A stretch of DNA of 64,000 nucleotides. It comes from Accumulibacter sp. (GTDB lineage: Bacteria > Pseudomonadota > Gammaproteobacteria > Burkholderiales > Rhodocyclaceae). Within the stretch, counting starts at the first letter, position 1, and each line of letters starts with the position of its first letter. The DNA is taken from contig JACKLW010000011.1 of the NCBI GenBank assembly GCA_024235715.1, positions 62,001 through 126,000 of the forward strand. The letters run 5' to 3'. Under the pieces are notes generated by a model that searched no databases, was not told where the DNA came from, and saw only the letters and a list, made by a program, of their open reading frames with translations. Shown piece after piece: positions 41,357-52,803 of this stretch. Made by a program: the position numbers and the translations under genes.

Positions 41357-43078
41357 CTAACTGCGCGTCTTCTCACCCGTGCTTCGCGTTGGGGAAAACG
41401 GCACGATGGCGACGCCATACTTGCGTGAGACGCGCTGGTACATCTCGCGCGCCGCGATCACCTTGGCGTTGCGCAGATCCCTTTCCTGCGCCATCTGCAG
41501 GTAACCGAGGCCGCGCTTCGCCAGCGCCGGATTCCATCCCTTCAGTTCGATGAGGGTGAAGATCGCCTTGCAGGCATTGATCAGGAACTGCAGATTGGGT
41601 ACGCGTTCCGCCGCTTCCATGAGCAGCTTCACAGAGCCTTCGAGGTCGCCGCCGCGTGCCGCCAGCACGCCGCGGTTGTTGAGCTCGACGATCTCCCGAC
41701 CGACCTGCGCGAGCAGCGCCTGTCCACTCTTTTCCTTGCCGGTCTTGGCGTAGATGCCCTCGATCTGGGCGATCATTGCCCGATCTTCATGGTTCTCGGC
41801 GGCTACCTTGCGGACCACTTCCTGCGCGCTGGCCTCGTTGCCGGTAGCCAGACAGGCGTGCGCGAGATCGAGCGCCAGCTTGCCCGATACCATCCCGGCC
41901 TTTCCGTCGGCCTTCAGGGCATCGTGCAGGACCAGTGCTTTTTCGACTGCCAGCTTGGCTTTGGTCGGGTCGCCCTGCTTGTCGGCACACAGGCCGTCCA
42001 TGACCAGCGCCGCCAGTTCGCCCTGTTTGTTGCCGCGCCAGTCGCGCCGGATCTCATCGGCAATACGCTTGGCGCCTTCGACGTGACCCAGGTCGAGCAT
42101 GACGCGCGCCAGGTTGGAGTAGTCGTCGACGTTATTCAACGACGAGCCGCGGCGACGTTCGAGGACCTTGCCGTAAGCGCGTTCCGCAGTCTGAAAGTCG
42201 CCGTTGCGCGCCGCCACGTCGCCGACCATGCGTTGCCGGGCCGAGTTGTTGGGCGAAATCATTGCTGCCGATTGCAGGGCTTCCTGCGCTTCGGGCAGCT
42301 TGCCCATCTCTTCACGCACTTCGGCGAGGAAGTCGTAGGCGGCCATGAATTCGGGGAAGTCGTCGATCAGGCCCTCACTGACCGTTTCGGCTTCGCTCAA
42401 CTGCTGCTGACTACGCAGCGCTATTGCCAGACCGATGCGCGCCCATGGCACCATGCGTTGCGCCAGGACCTCCTCATACACTGCCTGTGCCTCGGCGGGA
42501 CGGCCAAGAACGTTGAGAATTTCGCCCTTGAGGCGGAGAAGGTCAAAGAGAAAGCCGCTCTCGTGTCCGAGCAGGCGTTCGCAGGTCTCCAGCGCATCGG
42601 CGAAGGCGCCGTTTTCGAGATGCTCATAGAGTGGCGCGAAGAACTGCTTCTTGTACAGGGCACGAACCAGCCTGCCGTGCAGTTCGTCGGCGGTGAAAGG
42701 CTTGATCAGGTAGTCGTCCGGGGCCAGTTCGGCAATCGAGACGACGTTGTGATAGGCGCGCTCGCTGGTAATCAGCATGAAGACCGTGGACAGGGGCACC
42801 AGACGTTGCTGGCGCAGTTCCTCGAGGAGTTGCTGTCCGTCGCGCCCGTCTTCGAGCTGGTAGTCGGACAGGATGATGTCGAACTGATGGGCCTTGACCT
42901 GCCGCAGAACCTCTGCCGAGGTGCCGGCATTATGCACCGCGACGACCCCCAGGGCCGAGAGCATGATGCGCAGCGAACTGCGTGCATTGGGATGGCGGTC
43001 AATGAGCAGCGCCCGCTTGCGCGCCAGATCCTTGCTCATCTTCTGCAGCAGGTCGGCGGTGGTTTCGGGCATCTTCAT
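41357..43078 (-). CDS. Response regulator with C-terminal TPR-like repeats
   Basis: 573 residues. A receiver domain at about 20-145 has the phospho-acceptor Asp in DIILSDYQLEDG and Lys in YLIKPFTADEL; the usual first acidic pair reads IDRH, so one metal-binding acid is replaced by Arg. From about 155 to the end the protein is a chain of helical repeats with TPR-like A/L/Y spacing (for example LPEAQEALQSAAMISPNNSARQ, FQTAERAYGKVLERR), with no output DNA-binding domain. Start ATG 43078; no strong ribosome site. Likely a protein-protein adaptor in a signalling pathway; partners unknown. Confidence 0.8.
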   Translation of the reverse strand: MKMPETTADLLQKMSKDLARKRALLIDRHPNARSSLRIMLSALGVVAVHNAGTSAEVLRQVKAHQFDIILSDYQLEDGRDGQQLLEELRQQRLVPLSTVFMLITSERAYHNVVSIAELAPDDYLIKPFTADELHGRLVRALYKKQFFAPLYEHLENGAFADALETCERLLGHESGFLFDLLRLKGEILNVLGRPAEAQAVYEEVLAQRMVPWARIGLAIALRSQQQLSEAETVSEGLIDDFPEFMAAYDFLAEVREEMGKLPEAQEALQSAAMISPNNSARQRMVGDVAARNGDFQTAERAYGKVLERRRGSSLNNVDDYSNLARVMLDLGHVEGAKRIADEIRRDWRGNKQGELAALVMDGLCADKQGDPTKAKLAVEKALVLHDALKADGKAGMVSGKLALDLAHACLATGNEASAQEVVRKVAAENHEDRAMIAQIEGIYAKTGKEKSGQALLAQVGREIVELNNRGVLAARGGDLEGSVKLLMEAAERVPNLQFLINACKAIFTLIELKGWNPALAKRGLGYLQMAQERDLRNAKVIAAREMYQRVSRKYGVAIVPFSPTRSTGEKTRS

Positions 43079-43215
43079 TGCCGGCACATTACCCGACAGT
43101 GCCCCGCCGGGCAAGCGACGGCGACCTTTCCGGCGTAGCGCTCTCAGCGCCGTTCCGGGTCAGGCCCGCCGGGCGGCGATTCCGCTCCATGCGTCCGGCC
43201 TGGCGGCACGACTCG

Positions 43216-44775
43216 TCAGTAGACCGACGTCCGGATCAGGTGGTCGAAAGCACTGAGCGCGGCCTTTGTCCCCTCGCCCATGGCGATGACGATCTGCTTG
43301 TACGGCACGGTGGTCACGTCGCCCGCGGCAAACACTCCCGGCAGAGATGTGCAGGCGCGGGCGTCGATCTCGATTTCGCCGCGTGGCGACAACTCCATGG
43401 TCCCTTGCAGCCACTCGCTGTTCGGCAAGAGCCCGATCTGCACAAAGATTCCTTCGAGGTCGATGCGTTGCTGTTCGCCGCTGGCGCGATCGGTGTACAG
43501 GATGCCATTGACCCTGTGGCCGTCGCCGGAGACTTCGGTCGTCAGCGCCTCGGTGATCACCTTGACGTTGGCCAGGCTGAACAGCTTCTTCTGCAGCACT
43601 GCGTCAGCGCGCAGGGTGGCCTCGAATTCGAGGAGGGTGACATGGCCAACGATGCCTGCAAGATCGATTGCTGCCTCCACACCGGAATTGCCGCCACCAA
43701 TGACCGCCACGCGCTTGCCCTTGAACAGCGGGCCGTCGCAGTGCGGGCAGTAGGCGACGCCATGGCCACGATACTGCTTCTCGCCAGGGACGTTCATCTC
43801 GCGCCAGCGCGCGCCGGTGGCGATGATCACCGTCTTGCTGCGCAGCGTCGCGCCGCTGGCCAGACGGATCTCGTTGAGGCCGTCGCCGCCTGCCGGCCGC
43901 AGCGTCTCGGCGCGCTGCAGATCCATGATGTCCACGTCATACTCCCTGACGTGCTCTTCCAGCCCGGCTGCAAGTTTCGGACCATCGGTCGCCTTGACCG
44001 AGATGAAGTTCTCGATGGCCAGCGTATCGAGCACCTGTCCACCGAAGCGTTCGCTGACCACTCCGGTGCGCACCCCCTTGCGCGCTGCGTAGATGGCGGC
44101 GGCAGCGCCAGCAGGCCCGCCACCGACGATCAGCACGTCGAAAGGATCGCGAGCCGAGATCTTTTCCGCTTCGCGCCGGGTCGCGCCGGAATCGATCCTG
44201 GCGATGATTTCCTCGAGCGCCATGCGGCCCTGGCCGAACTGCTCGCCGTTGAGAAATACCGTCGGCACCCCCATGATCTGACGCTCGCTCACCTCTTCCT
44301 GGAAAAGACCGCCGTCGACCATCTCGTGGCTGATGCCCGGGTTGGTCACGGCCATCAGGTTCAGCGCCTGCACGACGTCCGGACAGTTGTGGCAGGAAAG
44401 CGAAATGAAGGTTTCGAAATGAAACTTGCCGGGAATCGCGCGAATTCCCTCGATCACGCTGGCATCGGTTTTCGGCGGGTGACCGCCGACCTGCAGCAAG
44501 GCCAGGATCAGGGACGTGAATTCGTGTCCCATCGGTACCCCGGCAAAGCTGATCCTCGCCTGTTCGCCGGGGCGCCCGACCGAAAACGAGGGTTTGCGCG
44601 TGGCGCTGCCGTCTTCCCTGATGCTGACCTTGTCGGAGAGCGCGGCGATGGCCTGCAACAGGGCGAGCATCTGGCGCGCCGCTTCGCTGCTGTCGGGAGA
44701 AGCAACGAGTTCGATCGGCTGCCGCAGTCTTTCCAGATAGGCCGCGAGTTGGGTCTTCATGTTGGCGTCGAGCAT
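43216..44775 (-). CDS. ahpF: Alkyl hydroperoxide reductase subunit F
   Basis: FAD-dependent NADH:AhpC reductase of 519 residues. The N-terminal double thioredoxin domain has the dithiol C128-H-N-C131 (SLSCHNCPD). FAD and NAD binding: [19 protein letters not shown] and [19 protein letters not shown]. The second redox pair is YCPHCDGP, giving the AhpF pattern. Start ATG 44775. Located 126 bases downstream of ahpC behind a hairpin. Confidence 0.97.
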   Translation of the reverse strand: MLDANMKTQLAAYLERLRQPIELVASPDSSEAARQMLALLQAIAALSDKVSIREDGSATRKPSFSVGRPGEQARISFAGVPMGHEFTSLILALLQVGGHPPKTDASVIEGIRAIPGKFHFETFISLSCHNCPDVVQALNLMAVTNPGISHEMVDGGLFQEEVSERQIMGVPTVFLNGEQFGQGRMALEEIIARIDSGATRREAEKISARDPFDVLIVGGGPAGAAAAIYAARKGVRTGVVSERFGGQVLDTLAIENFISVKATDGPKLAAGLEEHVREYDVDIMDLQRAETLRPAGGDGLNEIRLASGATLRSKTVIIATGARWREMNVPGEKQYRGHGVAYCPHCDGPLFKGKRVAVIGGGNSGVEAAIDLAGIVGHVTLLEFEATLRADAVLQKKLFSLANVKVITEALTTEVSGDGHRVNGILYTDRASGEQQRIDLEGIFVQIGLLPNSEWLQGTMELSPRGEIEIDARACTSLPGVFAAGDVTTVPYKQIVIAMGEGTKAALSAFDHLIRTSVY

Positions 44776-44804
44776 GTCGGTTGTTCCTTGTCGAGTTGCA
44801 TGGA

Positions 44805-44841
44805 AAAGGGGCCGCCAAGCAGCATGCTTCGCGGCCCCTTT
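44805..44841 (-). terminator. Intercistronic hairpin between ahpC and ahpF
   Basis: Arms AAAGGGGCCGC (44805-44815) and GCGGCCCCTTT (44831-44841) form 11 perfect pairs, with an inner AAGC/GCTT helix. On the minus transcript the stem is followed by TTT. Acts as a partial terminator or mRNA stabiliser so that AhpC is made in excess of AhpF. Confidence 0.75.
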
Positions 44842-44901
44842 GCGTTGGGACCCTGCTTCAGGCCGCCGGGGAAGGCCCGGCAGCCGCGGCGAGCAGTTGT
44901 C

Positions 44902-45465
44902 CTAGATCTTGCCGACCAGATCGAGCGACGGGGCCAGCGTTGCGTCGCCTGGCGTCCATTTGGCAGGGCAGACTTCACCCGGGTGGCTGGCCACGTACTG
45001 GGCAGCCTGGACCTTGCGCAGCAGCTCCTTGGCGTCACGGCCGATGCCGAGGTCGTGGATTTCGCAAACCTTGATGACGCCTTCGGGGTTGATGACGAAG
45101 GTTCCGCGCAGGGCCAGACCTTCCTCTTCGATCATGACTTCGAAGTTGCGGGTAATAGCGCCGGTTGGGTCGCCGAGCATCGGATAGTTGATCTTCCTGA
45201 TCGTTTCGGACGCGTCGTGCCAGGCCTTGTGCGTGAAATGCGTGTCGGTGGATACCGAGTAAATTTCGACGCCGAGCTTCTGAAACGATGCGTACTCGTC
45301 GGCCAGGTCACCGAGTTCGGTCGGGCAGACGAAAGTGAAGTCTGCCGGATAGAAGAAGACAACCGACCACTTGCCTTTCAGATCGGCGTCGGAGACGGGG
45401 CCAAACTTGCCGTTGTGGAAAGCGGTGGCTTTGAACGGTTTGATTTCGGTATTGATCAAGGACAT
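44902..45465 (-). CDS. ahpC: Alkyl hydroperoxide reductase subunit C (peroxiredoxin)
   Basis: 187 residues, the same length as the E. coli protein. Peroxidatic C47 in DFTFVCPTE and resolving C166 in [10 protein letters not shown]. Reduces H2O2 and organic peroxides, recycled by AhpF. Start ATG 45465 ([11 protein letters not shown]) with AGAGGAGAG upstream; the longer ORF is promoter region. An OxyR operator lies 75-110 bases upstream of the start. Confidence 0.98.
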   Translation of the reverse strand: MSLINTEIKPFKATAFHNGKFGPVSDADLKGKWSVVFFYPADFTFVCPTELGDLADEYASFQKLGVEIYSVSTDTHFTHKAWHDASETIRKINYPMLGDPTGAITRNFEVMIEEEGLALRGTFVINPEGVIKVCEIHDLGIGRDAKELLRKVQAAQYVASHPGEVCPAKWTPGDATLAPSLDLVGKI

Positions 45466-45509
45466 CTTGACTCTCCTCTGAGGGTTGAACAAAAGTAATC
45501 GACGGACGG

Positions 45510-45539
45510 ATGTTAGTGGATTCGCCAAGATTGTTCCAA
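45510..45539 (-). promoter_or_regulatory. Predicted ahpC promoter
   Basis: Minus strand -35 TTGGAA (45534-45539), 18-base spacer, -10 TAACAT (45510-45515); both hexamers are 4 of 6. Weak consensus and direct abutment to the OxyR operator fit an activator-dependent promoter. Confidence 0.55.
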
Positions 45540-45575
45540 TTGATTCTGACAATTCAGCTCATAGCCGGGGGCTAT
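45539..45575. promoter_or_regulatory. OxyR operator upstream of ahpC
   Basis: Four tetramers at exact 7-base spacing: ATTG (45539-45542), CAAT (45550-45553), ATAG (45561-45564), CTAT (45572-45575). The OxyR tetramer consensus is ATAG-N7-CTAT-N7-ATAG-N7-CTAT, so 14 of 16 bases match. It sits directly upstream of the predicted -35 of ahpC. The rest of the 402-bp ahpC-mnmG gap shows no other feature. Confidence 0.85.
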
Positions 45576-45867
45576 GTTGCTGGCCTCGTGAAGCTGCGGA
45601 AAGAGCGCTACCGATCGGCTCGCGGCGCTTCACCCATGCCCGGCGACCGATGCTCAGGCAGCCGCCCGGATCAGCCTGTCCGGCACGCCAGCCGACGGTT
45701 GCTCTTCGCGCAGTGCCGCTTGCCGCCTTTCCGAAGCTGCGGCTGCGATTTTGCACGCACGTGAGGAAGAAACCGGAGACCTGCCTGAAACCTGTTATTT
45801 TTCAGAGAACTGCCGTAGAATTCCGCTCTTTTGCGCAGTCCGCTGCGCGAGGAAGACCGGACTTCGC

Positions 45868-47787
45868 ATGCTCTTTCCCGACCGTTTCGAGGTAATTGTC
45901 GTTGGTGGTGGCCATGCCGGCAGCGAGGCGGCGCTGGCCGCGGCGCGCATGGGAATGAAGACCCTGCTGTTGACGCACAACCTGGATACGCTCGGTGCAA
46001 TGAGCTGCAACCCTTCGATCGGCGGCATCGGCAAGGGGCACCTGGTCAAGGAGGTCGATGCCCTCGGCGGGGTGATGGCCGAGGCGGCCGATGAAGCGGG
46101 GATTCAGTTCCGGATTCTCAATTCGAGCAAGGGTCCGGCGGTGCGCGCGACGCGCGCTCAGGCCGACCGCGTTCTCTACCGGCAGGCTATACGCGGCCGC
46201 CTGGAGAACCAGCCGAAGCTGACGATTTTCGCGCAAGCCTGCGACGACCTGATCGTCGAAGCCGACCAGGTCGTCGGCGTCGTCACGCAGCTGGGGGTAC
46301 GTTTTGCGGCGCGAGCGGTGGTGTTGACAACCGGCACCTTTCTCAACGGTCTGATCCATGTCGGCATGTCGAACTATACTGGCGGTCGCATGGGTGACCC
46401 GCCGGCAGCTTCACTGGCAGCCCGGCTGCGCGAGCTGCAATTGCCGGTCGGGCGCCTCAAGACCGGCACGCCGCCGAGGCTCGATGGGCGCAGCATCGAC
46501 TTCTCGGTGATGGTCGAGCAGCACTCGGATCAACCACAGCCGGTGTTCTCGTTTCTTGGCGATGCGAAGCAGCATCCACGGCAACTGCCGTGCTGGATCA
46601 CCAGCACCAATGCCCGAACGCACGACATCATCCGCGCCAACCTCGATCGCTCGCCGATGTATACCGGCGTGATCGAAGGCGTCGGTCCGCGCTACTGCCC
46701 TTCGATCGAAGACAAGATTCATCGCTTCGCCGCCAAGGACAGCCATAACATCTTCCTCGAGCCGGAAGGCCTGAGCACCCGCGAGGTCTATCCGAACGGG
46801 ATTTCGACCAGTCTGCCCTTCGATGTTCAGCTGGCGATCGTTCGTTCGATCCGTGGCCTGGAGAACTGTCACATCCTGCGCCCCGGCTATGCCATCGAAT
46901 ACGATTACCTCGACCCACGTGCGCTGAAGGCCTCGCTGGAAACGAAGGCCATCGGTGGATTGTTCCTTGCTGGCCAGATCAACGGCACCACCGGCTACGA
47001 GGAAGCCGCAGCGCAAGGGCTGCTGGCCGGCGCCAATGCGGCCCTGCTGGCGCAGCAGAAAGAGCCCTGGACGCCACGTCGCGACGAGGCCTATCTGGGC
47101 GTGCTGGTCGACGATCTGATTGCGCGCGGCGTGTCCGAACCCTACCGTATGTTCACCAGCCGCGCCGAGTATCGTCTGTCCTTGCGCGAGGACAATGCAG
47201 ACATGCGGCTGACCGAGCACGGGCGTCGCCTGGGACTGGTCGACGACCGGCGCTGGGCGGCGTTTTGCGAGAAACGTGAAGCGATCGCCCGCGAACAGGA
47301 GCGCCTGAAATCGACCTGGGTGCATCCGGAAAGGCTCGCCGAAGGGGATGCGCAACGCGTCTTCGGCAAATCGCTGGAACACGAATACAGTCTGTACGAA
47401 CTGCTCCGCCGCCCGGATGTAGGCTATCCGGCGCTGATGAGTCTGCGCCTCGGCGAAGCCTCGGTCGACGGCGGCGTGCGTGATCCGCAGGTCATCGAGC
47501 AGCTCGAGATCCAGGCCAGGTACCAGGGCTATATCGAACGCCAGCACGAAGAAGTGGTGAGGAGCCTGGCCAACGAGGAGCGGCCCATTCCAGTCGATTT
47601 CGATTTCAGCAACATCAGCGGCCTGTCGCGGGAAGTGCAGCAGAAGCTGTCTCTGCAGCGGCCACAGACCCTCGGACAGGCTTCACGCATTCAGGGTGTG
47701 ACCCCGGCGGCGATTTCGATCCTGACCGTCTGTCTGAAGCGCGGCGAGAGGGACGCCCAGGGTTCGCGCGCCGCTGGCGTCGGTTGA
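45868..47787 (+). CDS. mnmG: tRNA uridine 5-carboxymethylaminomethyl modification enzyme MnmG (GidA)
   Basis: FAD-binding partner of MnmE. 639 residues. FAD motif [21 protein letters not shown], the family signature [21 protein letters not shown] and [18 protein letters not shown]. The C-terminal helical domain has [14 protein letters not shown] and [13 protein letters not shown]. Start ATG 45868 ([13 protein letters not shown]). Its stop overlaps the rsmG ATG by one base. Confidence 0.97.
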   Translation: MLFPDRFEVIVVGGGHAGSEAALAAARMGMKTLLLTHNLDTLGAMSCNPSIGGIGKGHLVKEVDALGGVMAEAADEAGIQFRILNSSKGPAVRATRAQADRVLYRQAIRGRLENQPKLTIFAQACDDLIVEADQVVGVVTQLGVRFAARAVVLTTGTFLNGLIHVGMSNYTGGRMGDPPAASLAARLRELQLPVGRLKTGTPPRLDGRSIDFSVMVEQHSDQPQPVFSFLGDAKQHPRQLPCWITSTNARTHDIIRANLDRSPMYTGVIEGVGPRYCPSIEDKIHRFAAKDSHNIFLEPEGLSTREVYPNGISTSLPFDVQLAIVRSIRGLENCHILRPGYAIEYDYLDPRALKASLETKAIGGLFLAGQINGTTGYEEAAAQGLLAGANAALLAQQKEPWTPRRDEAYLGVLVDDLIARGVSEPYRMFTSRAEYRLSLREDNADMRLTEHGRRLGLVDDRRWAAFCEKREAIAREQERLKSTWVHPERLAEGDAQRVFGKSLEHEYSLYELLRRPDVGYPALMSLRLGEASVDGGVRDPQVIEQLEIQARYQGYIERQHEEVVRSLANEERPIPVDFDFSNISGLSREVQQKLSLQRPQTLGQASRIQGVTPAAISILTVCLKRGERDAQGSRAAGVG

Positions 47788-48434
47788 TGGCTGCGCAGGC
47801 GCAACTGGCAGAGGGGCTTTCGCTCCTTGGCATCGCGCTTTCAGATGACGCGCAGCGCAAGCTCCTCGACTATGCGCGGCTGCTCGAGAAATGGAACCGG
47901 ACCTACCGTCTGACTGCCGTGCAGGACACCGCGCGCGTGATCAGTCATCACCTGCTCGATTCACTGGCGGTGCTGCCTTTCCTTTGCGGCGCCCGCTTGC
48001 TCGACGTCGGCAGCGGCGGCGGCATGCCCGGAATTCCTCTGGCGATCGCGCTCCCCCACTTGCACGTTGTGCTGCTGGACAGCAACTCGAAGAAGAGCGC
48101 TTTCCTGCAACAGGCGGTGATCGAGCTGGGGCTGGCGAATATTGCCGTACACTGCGGGCGGGTCGAGAACTACCGGCCGGCAACGGGTTTCACGATGATC
48201 ACCGCCCGCGCATTTTCCGAGCTGGCGGTGCTCGTGAAGCTGTCGCGCCACCTGCTGCAAGGCCAGGGCCGGTGGCTGGCCATGAAAGGCGTCGACCCAA
48301 AAGACGAGATCGCTCGTTTGCCGGCCGACGCCGCCGTCGATGCGGTGCATCGCGTTGAGGTGCCGGGGGTCGCCGGCGAGCGGCATCTGGTATTGATCCG
48401 CCGCCGTATCGCTGGGCTTGAGGGGGAGAGTTGA
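47787..48434 (+). CDS. rsmG: 16S rRNA (guanine-527-N7)-methyltransferase RsmG (GidB)
   Basis: 215 residues. SAM motif LLDVGSGGGMPGIPLAIALP and VVLLDSNSKKSAFLQQ; N-terminal LLEKWNRTYRLTAVQD and HHLLDSL typical of the family. Start ATG 47787 overlaps the mnmG stop (TGATG). Followed by parA. Confidence 0.97.
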   Translation: MAAQAQLAEGLSLLGIALSDDAQRKLLDYARLLEKWNRTYRLTAVQDTARVISHHLLDSLAVLPFLCGARLLDVGSGGGMPGIPLAIALPHLHVVLLDSNSKKSAFLQQAVIELGLANIAVHCGRVENYRPATGFTMITARAFSELAVLVKLSRHLLQGQGRWLAMKGVDPKDEIARLPADAAVDAVHRVEVPGVAGERHLVLIRRRIAGLEGES

Positions 48435-48435
48435 T

Positions 48436-49233
48436 TTGGCAAGAGTACTCGCGGTAACCAATCAGAAGGGTGGCGTCGGCAAGACGACGACAGCCGTCAA
48501 CCTCTCGGCCTGTCTGGCCGAATGTGGTCAGCGCGTGCTGCTGATCGATCTCGATCCGCAGGGCAACGCGACGACCGGTTGTGGCGTGGTCAAGCGCGGC
48601 GCCATGCCGACCGTCTACCAGGTGCTGATCGGACGGTCGACGGCGGCCGAGACGCGATTGAGCAGCGATTTCGGCTTCGACGTACTGCCGGCCAACCGCG
48701 AACTGGCGGGTGCCGAAATCGACCTGATCGACCTCGGGCAGCGCGAGTATCGGCTGCGCGACGCGCTTGGTGCGGTTCGTGGCGACTATGACTTCGTCCT
48801 CCTCGACTGTCCGCCGGCGCTGAACATGCTGACCGTAAACGGCCTCGTCGCCGCCGACACGGTAATGATTCCGATGCAATGCGAGTACTACGCGCTGGAA
48901 GGCCTGACCGACCTCGTCGCGACGCTGAAGAAGGTCCGCGCCAACCTCAATCAGAAGCTCGAGATCGAAGGCTTGCTGCGCACGATGTTCGACCCGCGCT
49001 CGACGCTGACCCAGCAGGTGTCGAGCGAACTCGAAGGCCATTTCGGCGACAAGGTCTACCGTACGATCATTCCGCGCAATGTACGCCTCGCCGAGGCCCC
49101 GTCCTACGGCAAGCCGGTGATCGCTTTCGACCGCGGTTCCAGGGGCGCACAGGCCTACCTTCAGCTGGCACGGGAAATTCTCGATCGTCGTGCCGTCAAG
49201 CGGCCGGCTGGCGCGGCCGCACTGGGAGTCTAG
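48436..49233 (+). CDS. parA: Chromosome partitioning ATPase ParA
   Basis: Walker-type cytoskeletal ATPase of 265 residues. Deviant Walker A VTNQKGGVGKTTTAVNL, switch I DLDPQGNATTG and Walker B FVLLDCPPALNMLTVN. It drives separation of ParB-bound origins. The start is TTG at 48436 giving MARVLAVTNQKGG, 2 bases after the rsmG stop and preceded by AGGGGGAGAG; a longer TTG ORF overlaps rsmG. Confidence 0.96.
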   Translation: MARVLAVTNQKGGVGKTTTAVNLSACLAECGQRVLLIDLDPQGNATTGCGVVKRGAMPTVYQVLIGRSTAAETRLSSDFGFDVLPANRELAGAEIDLIDLGQREYRLRDALGAVRGDYDFVLLDCPPALNMLTVNGLVAADTVMIPMQCEYYALEGLTDLVATLKKVRANLNQKLEIEGLLRTMFDPRSTLTQQVSSELEGHFGDKVYRTIIPRNVRLAEAPSYGKPVIAFDRGSRGAQAYLQLAREILDRRAVKRPAGAAALGV

Positions 49234-49235
49234 CC

Positions 49236-50075
49236 ATGAAACACAAAGGTTTGGGCCGTGGCCTCGACGCGTTGCTGGCCGGTAACGACGCCCAGAACAA
49301 GGAGCAGCTGCGGACCTTGCCGCTCACCGACATCCAGCCCGGAAAGTACCAGCCGCGTACGCACATGGACAGCGCGTCGCTCGAGGAACTGGCCGCGTCG
49401 ATCAGGATGCAGGGCTTGATGCAGCCGATCCTGGTGCGGCCGGTTGACGACGATCGCTACGAAATCATTGCCGGCGAGCGCCGCTGGCGCGCGGCCCAGA
49501 TGGCCGGCCTGGCCGAGGTGTCGGCATTGATCCGGGAGATCCCGGACGAAGCGGCGCTGGCGATGGCCTTGATCGAGAACATCCAGCGCGAGAACCTCAA
49601 CCCGCTCGAGGAAGCGCAGGGACTGCAGCGCCTTATCGACGAATTCGCCATGACGCACCAGCAGGCGGCCGATGCTGTCGGCCGTTCGCGGCCGGCGGCG
49701 TCCAATCTGCTTCGCCTGCTGCAGCTGGCGGTGCCGGTACAGGAGCTCCTGATGCGTGGCGAGGTCGATATGGGCCACGCGCGCGCACTTCTTCCCCTGG
49801 CCGGTGCGCTGCAAATTCAACTCGCTCAGCGCGTGGTGCAGAAGGGCCTTTCGGTACGTGAAACCGAGCGCCTGGTTCAGTACGCGCTCAGACCGCCGAA
49901 GGAGCCCGTAGCCAGCAAACCCGATCGCGACGTCATGCGCCTGCAGGACGAGCTGGCCGATCTCCTCGGCGCGCAGGTGGTGATTCGCGCCAATCAACGT
50001 GGTGCCGGCAAGGTGCTGATCGAGTTTGGCGACCTCGATCAGCTCGATGGAATCCTGCAGCGCCTGCGTCGTTGA
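49236..50075 (+). CDS. parB: Chromosome partitioning protein ParB (Spo0J type)
   Basis: CTPase/clamp that loads at parS. 279 residues. Begins MKHKGLGRGLDALLAGND (ParA-activating N-terminus). The CTP-binding ParB/Srx domain has YEIIAGERRWRAAQMAGL and ENIQRENLNPLEEAQG, the helix-turn-helix is HQQAADAVGRSRPAASNLLRLL, and the C-terminal dimer domain has GAGKVLIEFGDLDQLDGIL. parS sites are found at 10.30 and 18.38 kb in this window. Confidence 0.97.
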   Translation: MKHKGLGRGLDALLAGNDAQNKEQLRTLPLTDIQPGKYQPRTHMDSASLEELAASIRMQGLMQPILVRPVDDDRYEIIAGERRWRAAQMAGLAEVSALIREIPDEAALAMALIENIQRENLNPLEEAQGLQRLIDEFAMTHQQAADAVGRSRPAASNLLRLLQLAVPVQELLMRGEVDMGHARALLPLAGALQIQLAQRVVQKGLSVRETERLVQYALRPPKEPVASKPDRDVMRLQDELADLLGAQVVIRANQRGAGKVLIEFGDLDQLDGILQRLRR

Positions 50076-50167
50076 TGCGCCGCAACATAGGCGCTGTCCA
50101 GGAGCTCGCTCAAAGCGCCCGCAAGCTAGATTTTATCAAGGAAAACCGACTTTCTTGCACATGCGGT

Positions 50168-50196
50168 TTGATTCCTCTTTGGGAGTCTGGTATCCT
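50168..50196 (+). promoter_or_regulatory. Predicted promoter of the atp operon
   Basis: TTGATT (50168-50173), 17-base spacer, TATCCT (50191-50196), 24 bases before the atpI GTG; each hexamer 4 of 6. Best candidate in the 145-bp parB-atpI gap. Confidence 0.5.
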
Positions 50197-50220
50197 GCCA
50201 ACGTTTTGGAGGGGCTGGCT

Positions 50221-51383
<1,163 letters not shown>

Positions 51384-51447
51384 TGGGTCTTCGCCGGATG
51401 TCTTCATGCTCTGTCTGATTCACGCCGTCCTTGTTTAACCCATTTAG

Positions 51448-51741
<294 letters not shown>

Positions 51742-51781
51742 TCGCTTCTCCTTTCTGACTCACCCTTAAAAGGAGGTTAGC

Positions 51782-52252
51782 GTGAATATCAACGCAACGT
51801 TATTTGGCGAAGCGGTCTGGTTCGGCGTCTTCATCTGGATCACCATGAAGTACGTCTGGCCCCCGCTGCAGAAGGCTATTGCCGATCGCCAGGCCCTGAT
51901 CGCCGACGGGCTTGCCGCCGGTGAGCGTGGCAAGCACGAACTCGAGCTGGCCTCGAAGCGTTCCGCCGATTCCCTGCGTGAAGCCAAGGTGAAGTCGGCC
52001 GAAATCATCGTTGCCGCCGAAAAGCGTGCCTTGCAGGTGATTGAAGAGGCGAAGCTGGCAGCAAGAGTGGAAGCCGACAAGGTCGTCGCGTCAGCACAGG
52101 CAGAGATTGCTCAGCAGGTCGAGCAGGCCCGCGCCGAACTGCGTGGCAAAGTTGCCGATCTCGCCGTCGCCGGCGCCGAGCGCATCCTGAAGCGCGAAGT
52201 CGATGCCAAGGGGCACGCCGAGATCCTGGCCGCACTGAAGCAGGAACTCTGA
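51782..52252 (+). CDS. atpF: ATP synthase F0 subunit b
   Basis: Peripheral stalk, 156 residues: one N-terminal membrane helix ([16 protein letters not shown]) then a long charged coiled coil (about 30-140). GTG start at 51782 follows an ideal AAAAGGAGGTTAGC ribosome site. Confidence 0.97.
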   Translation: MNINATLFGEAVWFGVFIWITMKYVWPPLQKAIADRQALIADGLAAGERGKHELELASKRSADSLREAKVKSAEIIVAAEKRALQVIEEAKLAARVEADKVVASAQAEIAQQVEQARAELRGKVADLAVAGAERILKREVDAKGHAEILAALKQEL

Positions 52253-52256
52253 GACC

Positions 52257-52793
52257 ATGGCCGAACTCGCTACCATCGCGCGTCCATACGCTGAAGCAGT
52301 TTTCCGCGTCGCGCTGGACGAAAAGGCGCTGCCGGCTTGGTCCGAGCGGCTGTCGCTGCTTTCCGCAATCGCCGCGGACAGCCAGATGCGTTCATGCATC
52401 AGCAACCCCGAACTGTCTGCCGCGCAGAAGAGCGAACTCTTCAAGTCGCTGGCCGGCGAGGCGCTGGCGGGCAGCGAAGCCAATTTGATCGACGTTCTCG
52501 CTGCCAATGAGCGGCTTTCCGCGCTGCCGGAAATCGCCGACCTCTTCGAGGCCCTGAAAGCCAGCCAGGAAGGTGTCAAGGAAGCGACTATCTATAGCGC
52601 CTTTCCGGTCACCGAAAGGCAGCGCAAGGCGCTTATCGCGGACCTCGAAGCGCGCTTCAAGACCCGGCTGACGGCCGACGTGGTCGTCGATCAATCGTTG
52701 ATCGGCGGCGTAAAGATTGTGGTTGGCGACCAGGTCCTCGACACTTCCGTGCGCGGAAAATTGGAGAGCCTGCGGTTGGCGCTCAAGAACTAG
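52257..52793 (+). CDS. atpH: ATP synthase F1 subunit delta
   Basis: 178 residues linking F1 to the b stalk. N-terminal [18 protein letters not shown] and the C-terminal signature [25 protein letters not shown]. 4 bases after atpF. Confidence 0.97.
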   Translation: MAELATIARPYAEAVFRVALDEKALPAWSERLSLLSAIAADSQMRSCISNPELSAAQKSELFKSLAGEALAGSEANLIDVLAANERLSALPEIADLFEALKASQEGVKEATIYSAFPVTERQRKALIADLEARFKTRLTADVVVDQSLIGGVKIVVGDQVLDTSVRGKLESLRLALKN

Positions 52794-52803
52794 GAGAATT
52801 TCC

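Noticed and set aside
43078-45498. Very long plus-strand ORF (806 codons) opposite the response regulator, ahpF and ahpC
   Set aside because: Antisense to three clearly recognised genes; its sequence has no domain and reflects GC-rich third positions. Similar shadows at 21124-23226, 12829-14784, 52819-54558, 4740-6497 and 818-1849 are rejected for the same reason.
49850-49870. ACGTGAAACC inside parB resembling half of parS
   Set aside because: Only one arm matches (GTACGTGAAACC) and the left arm has no TGTTTC; it is coding sequence.
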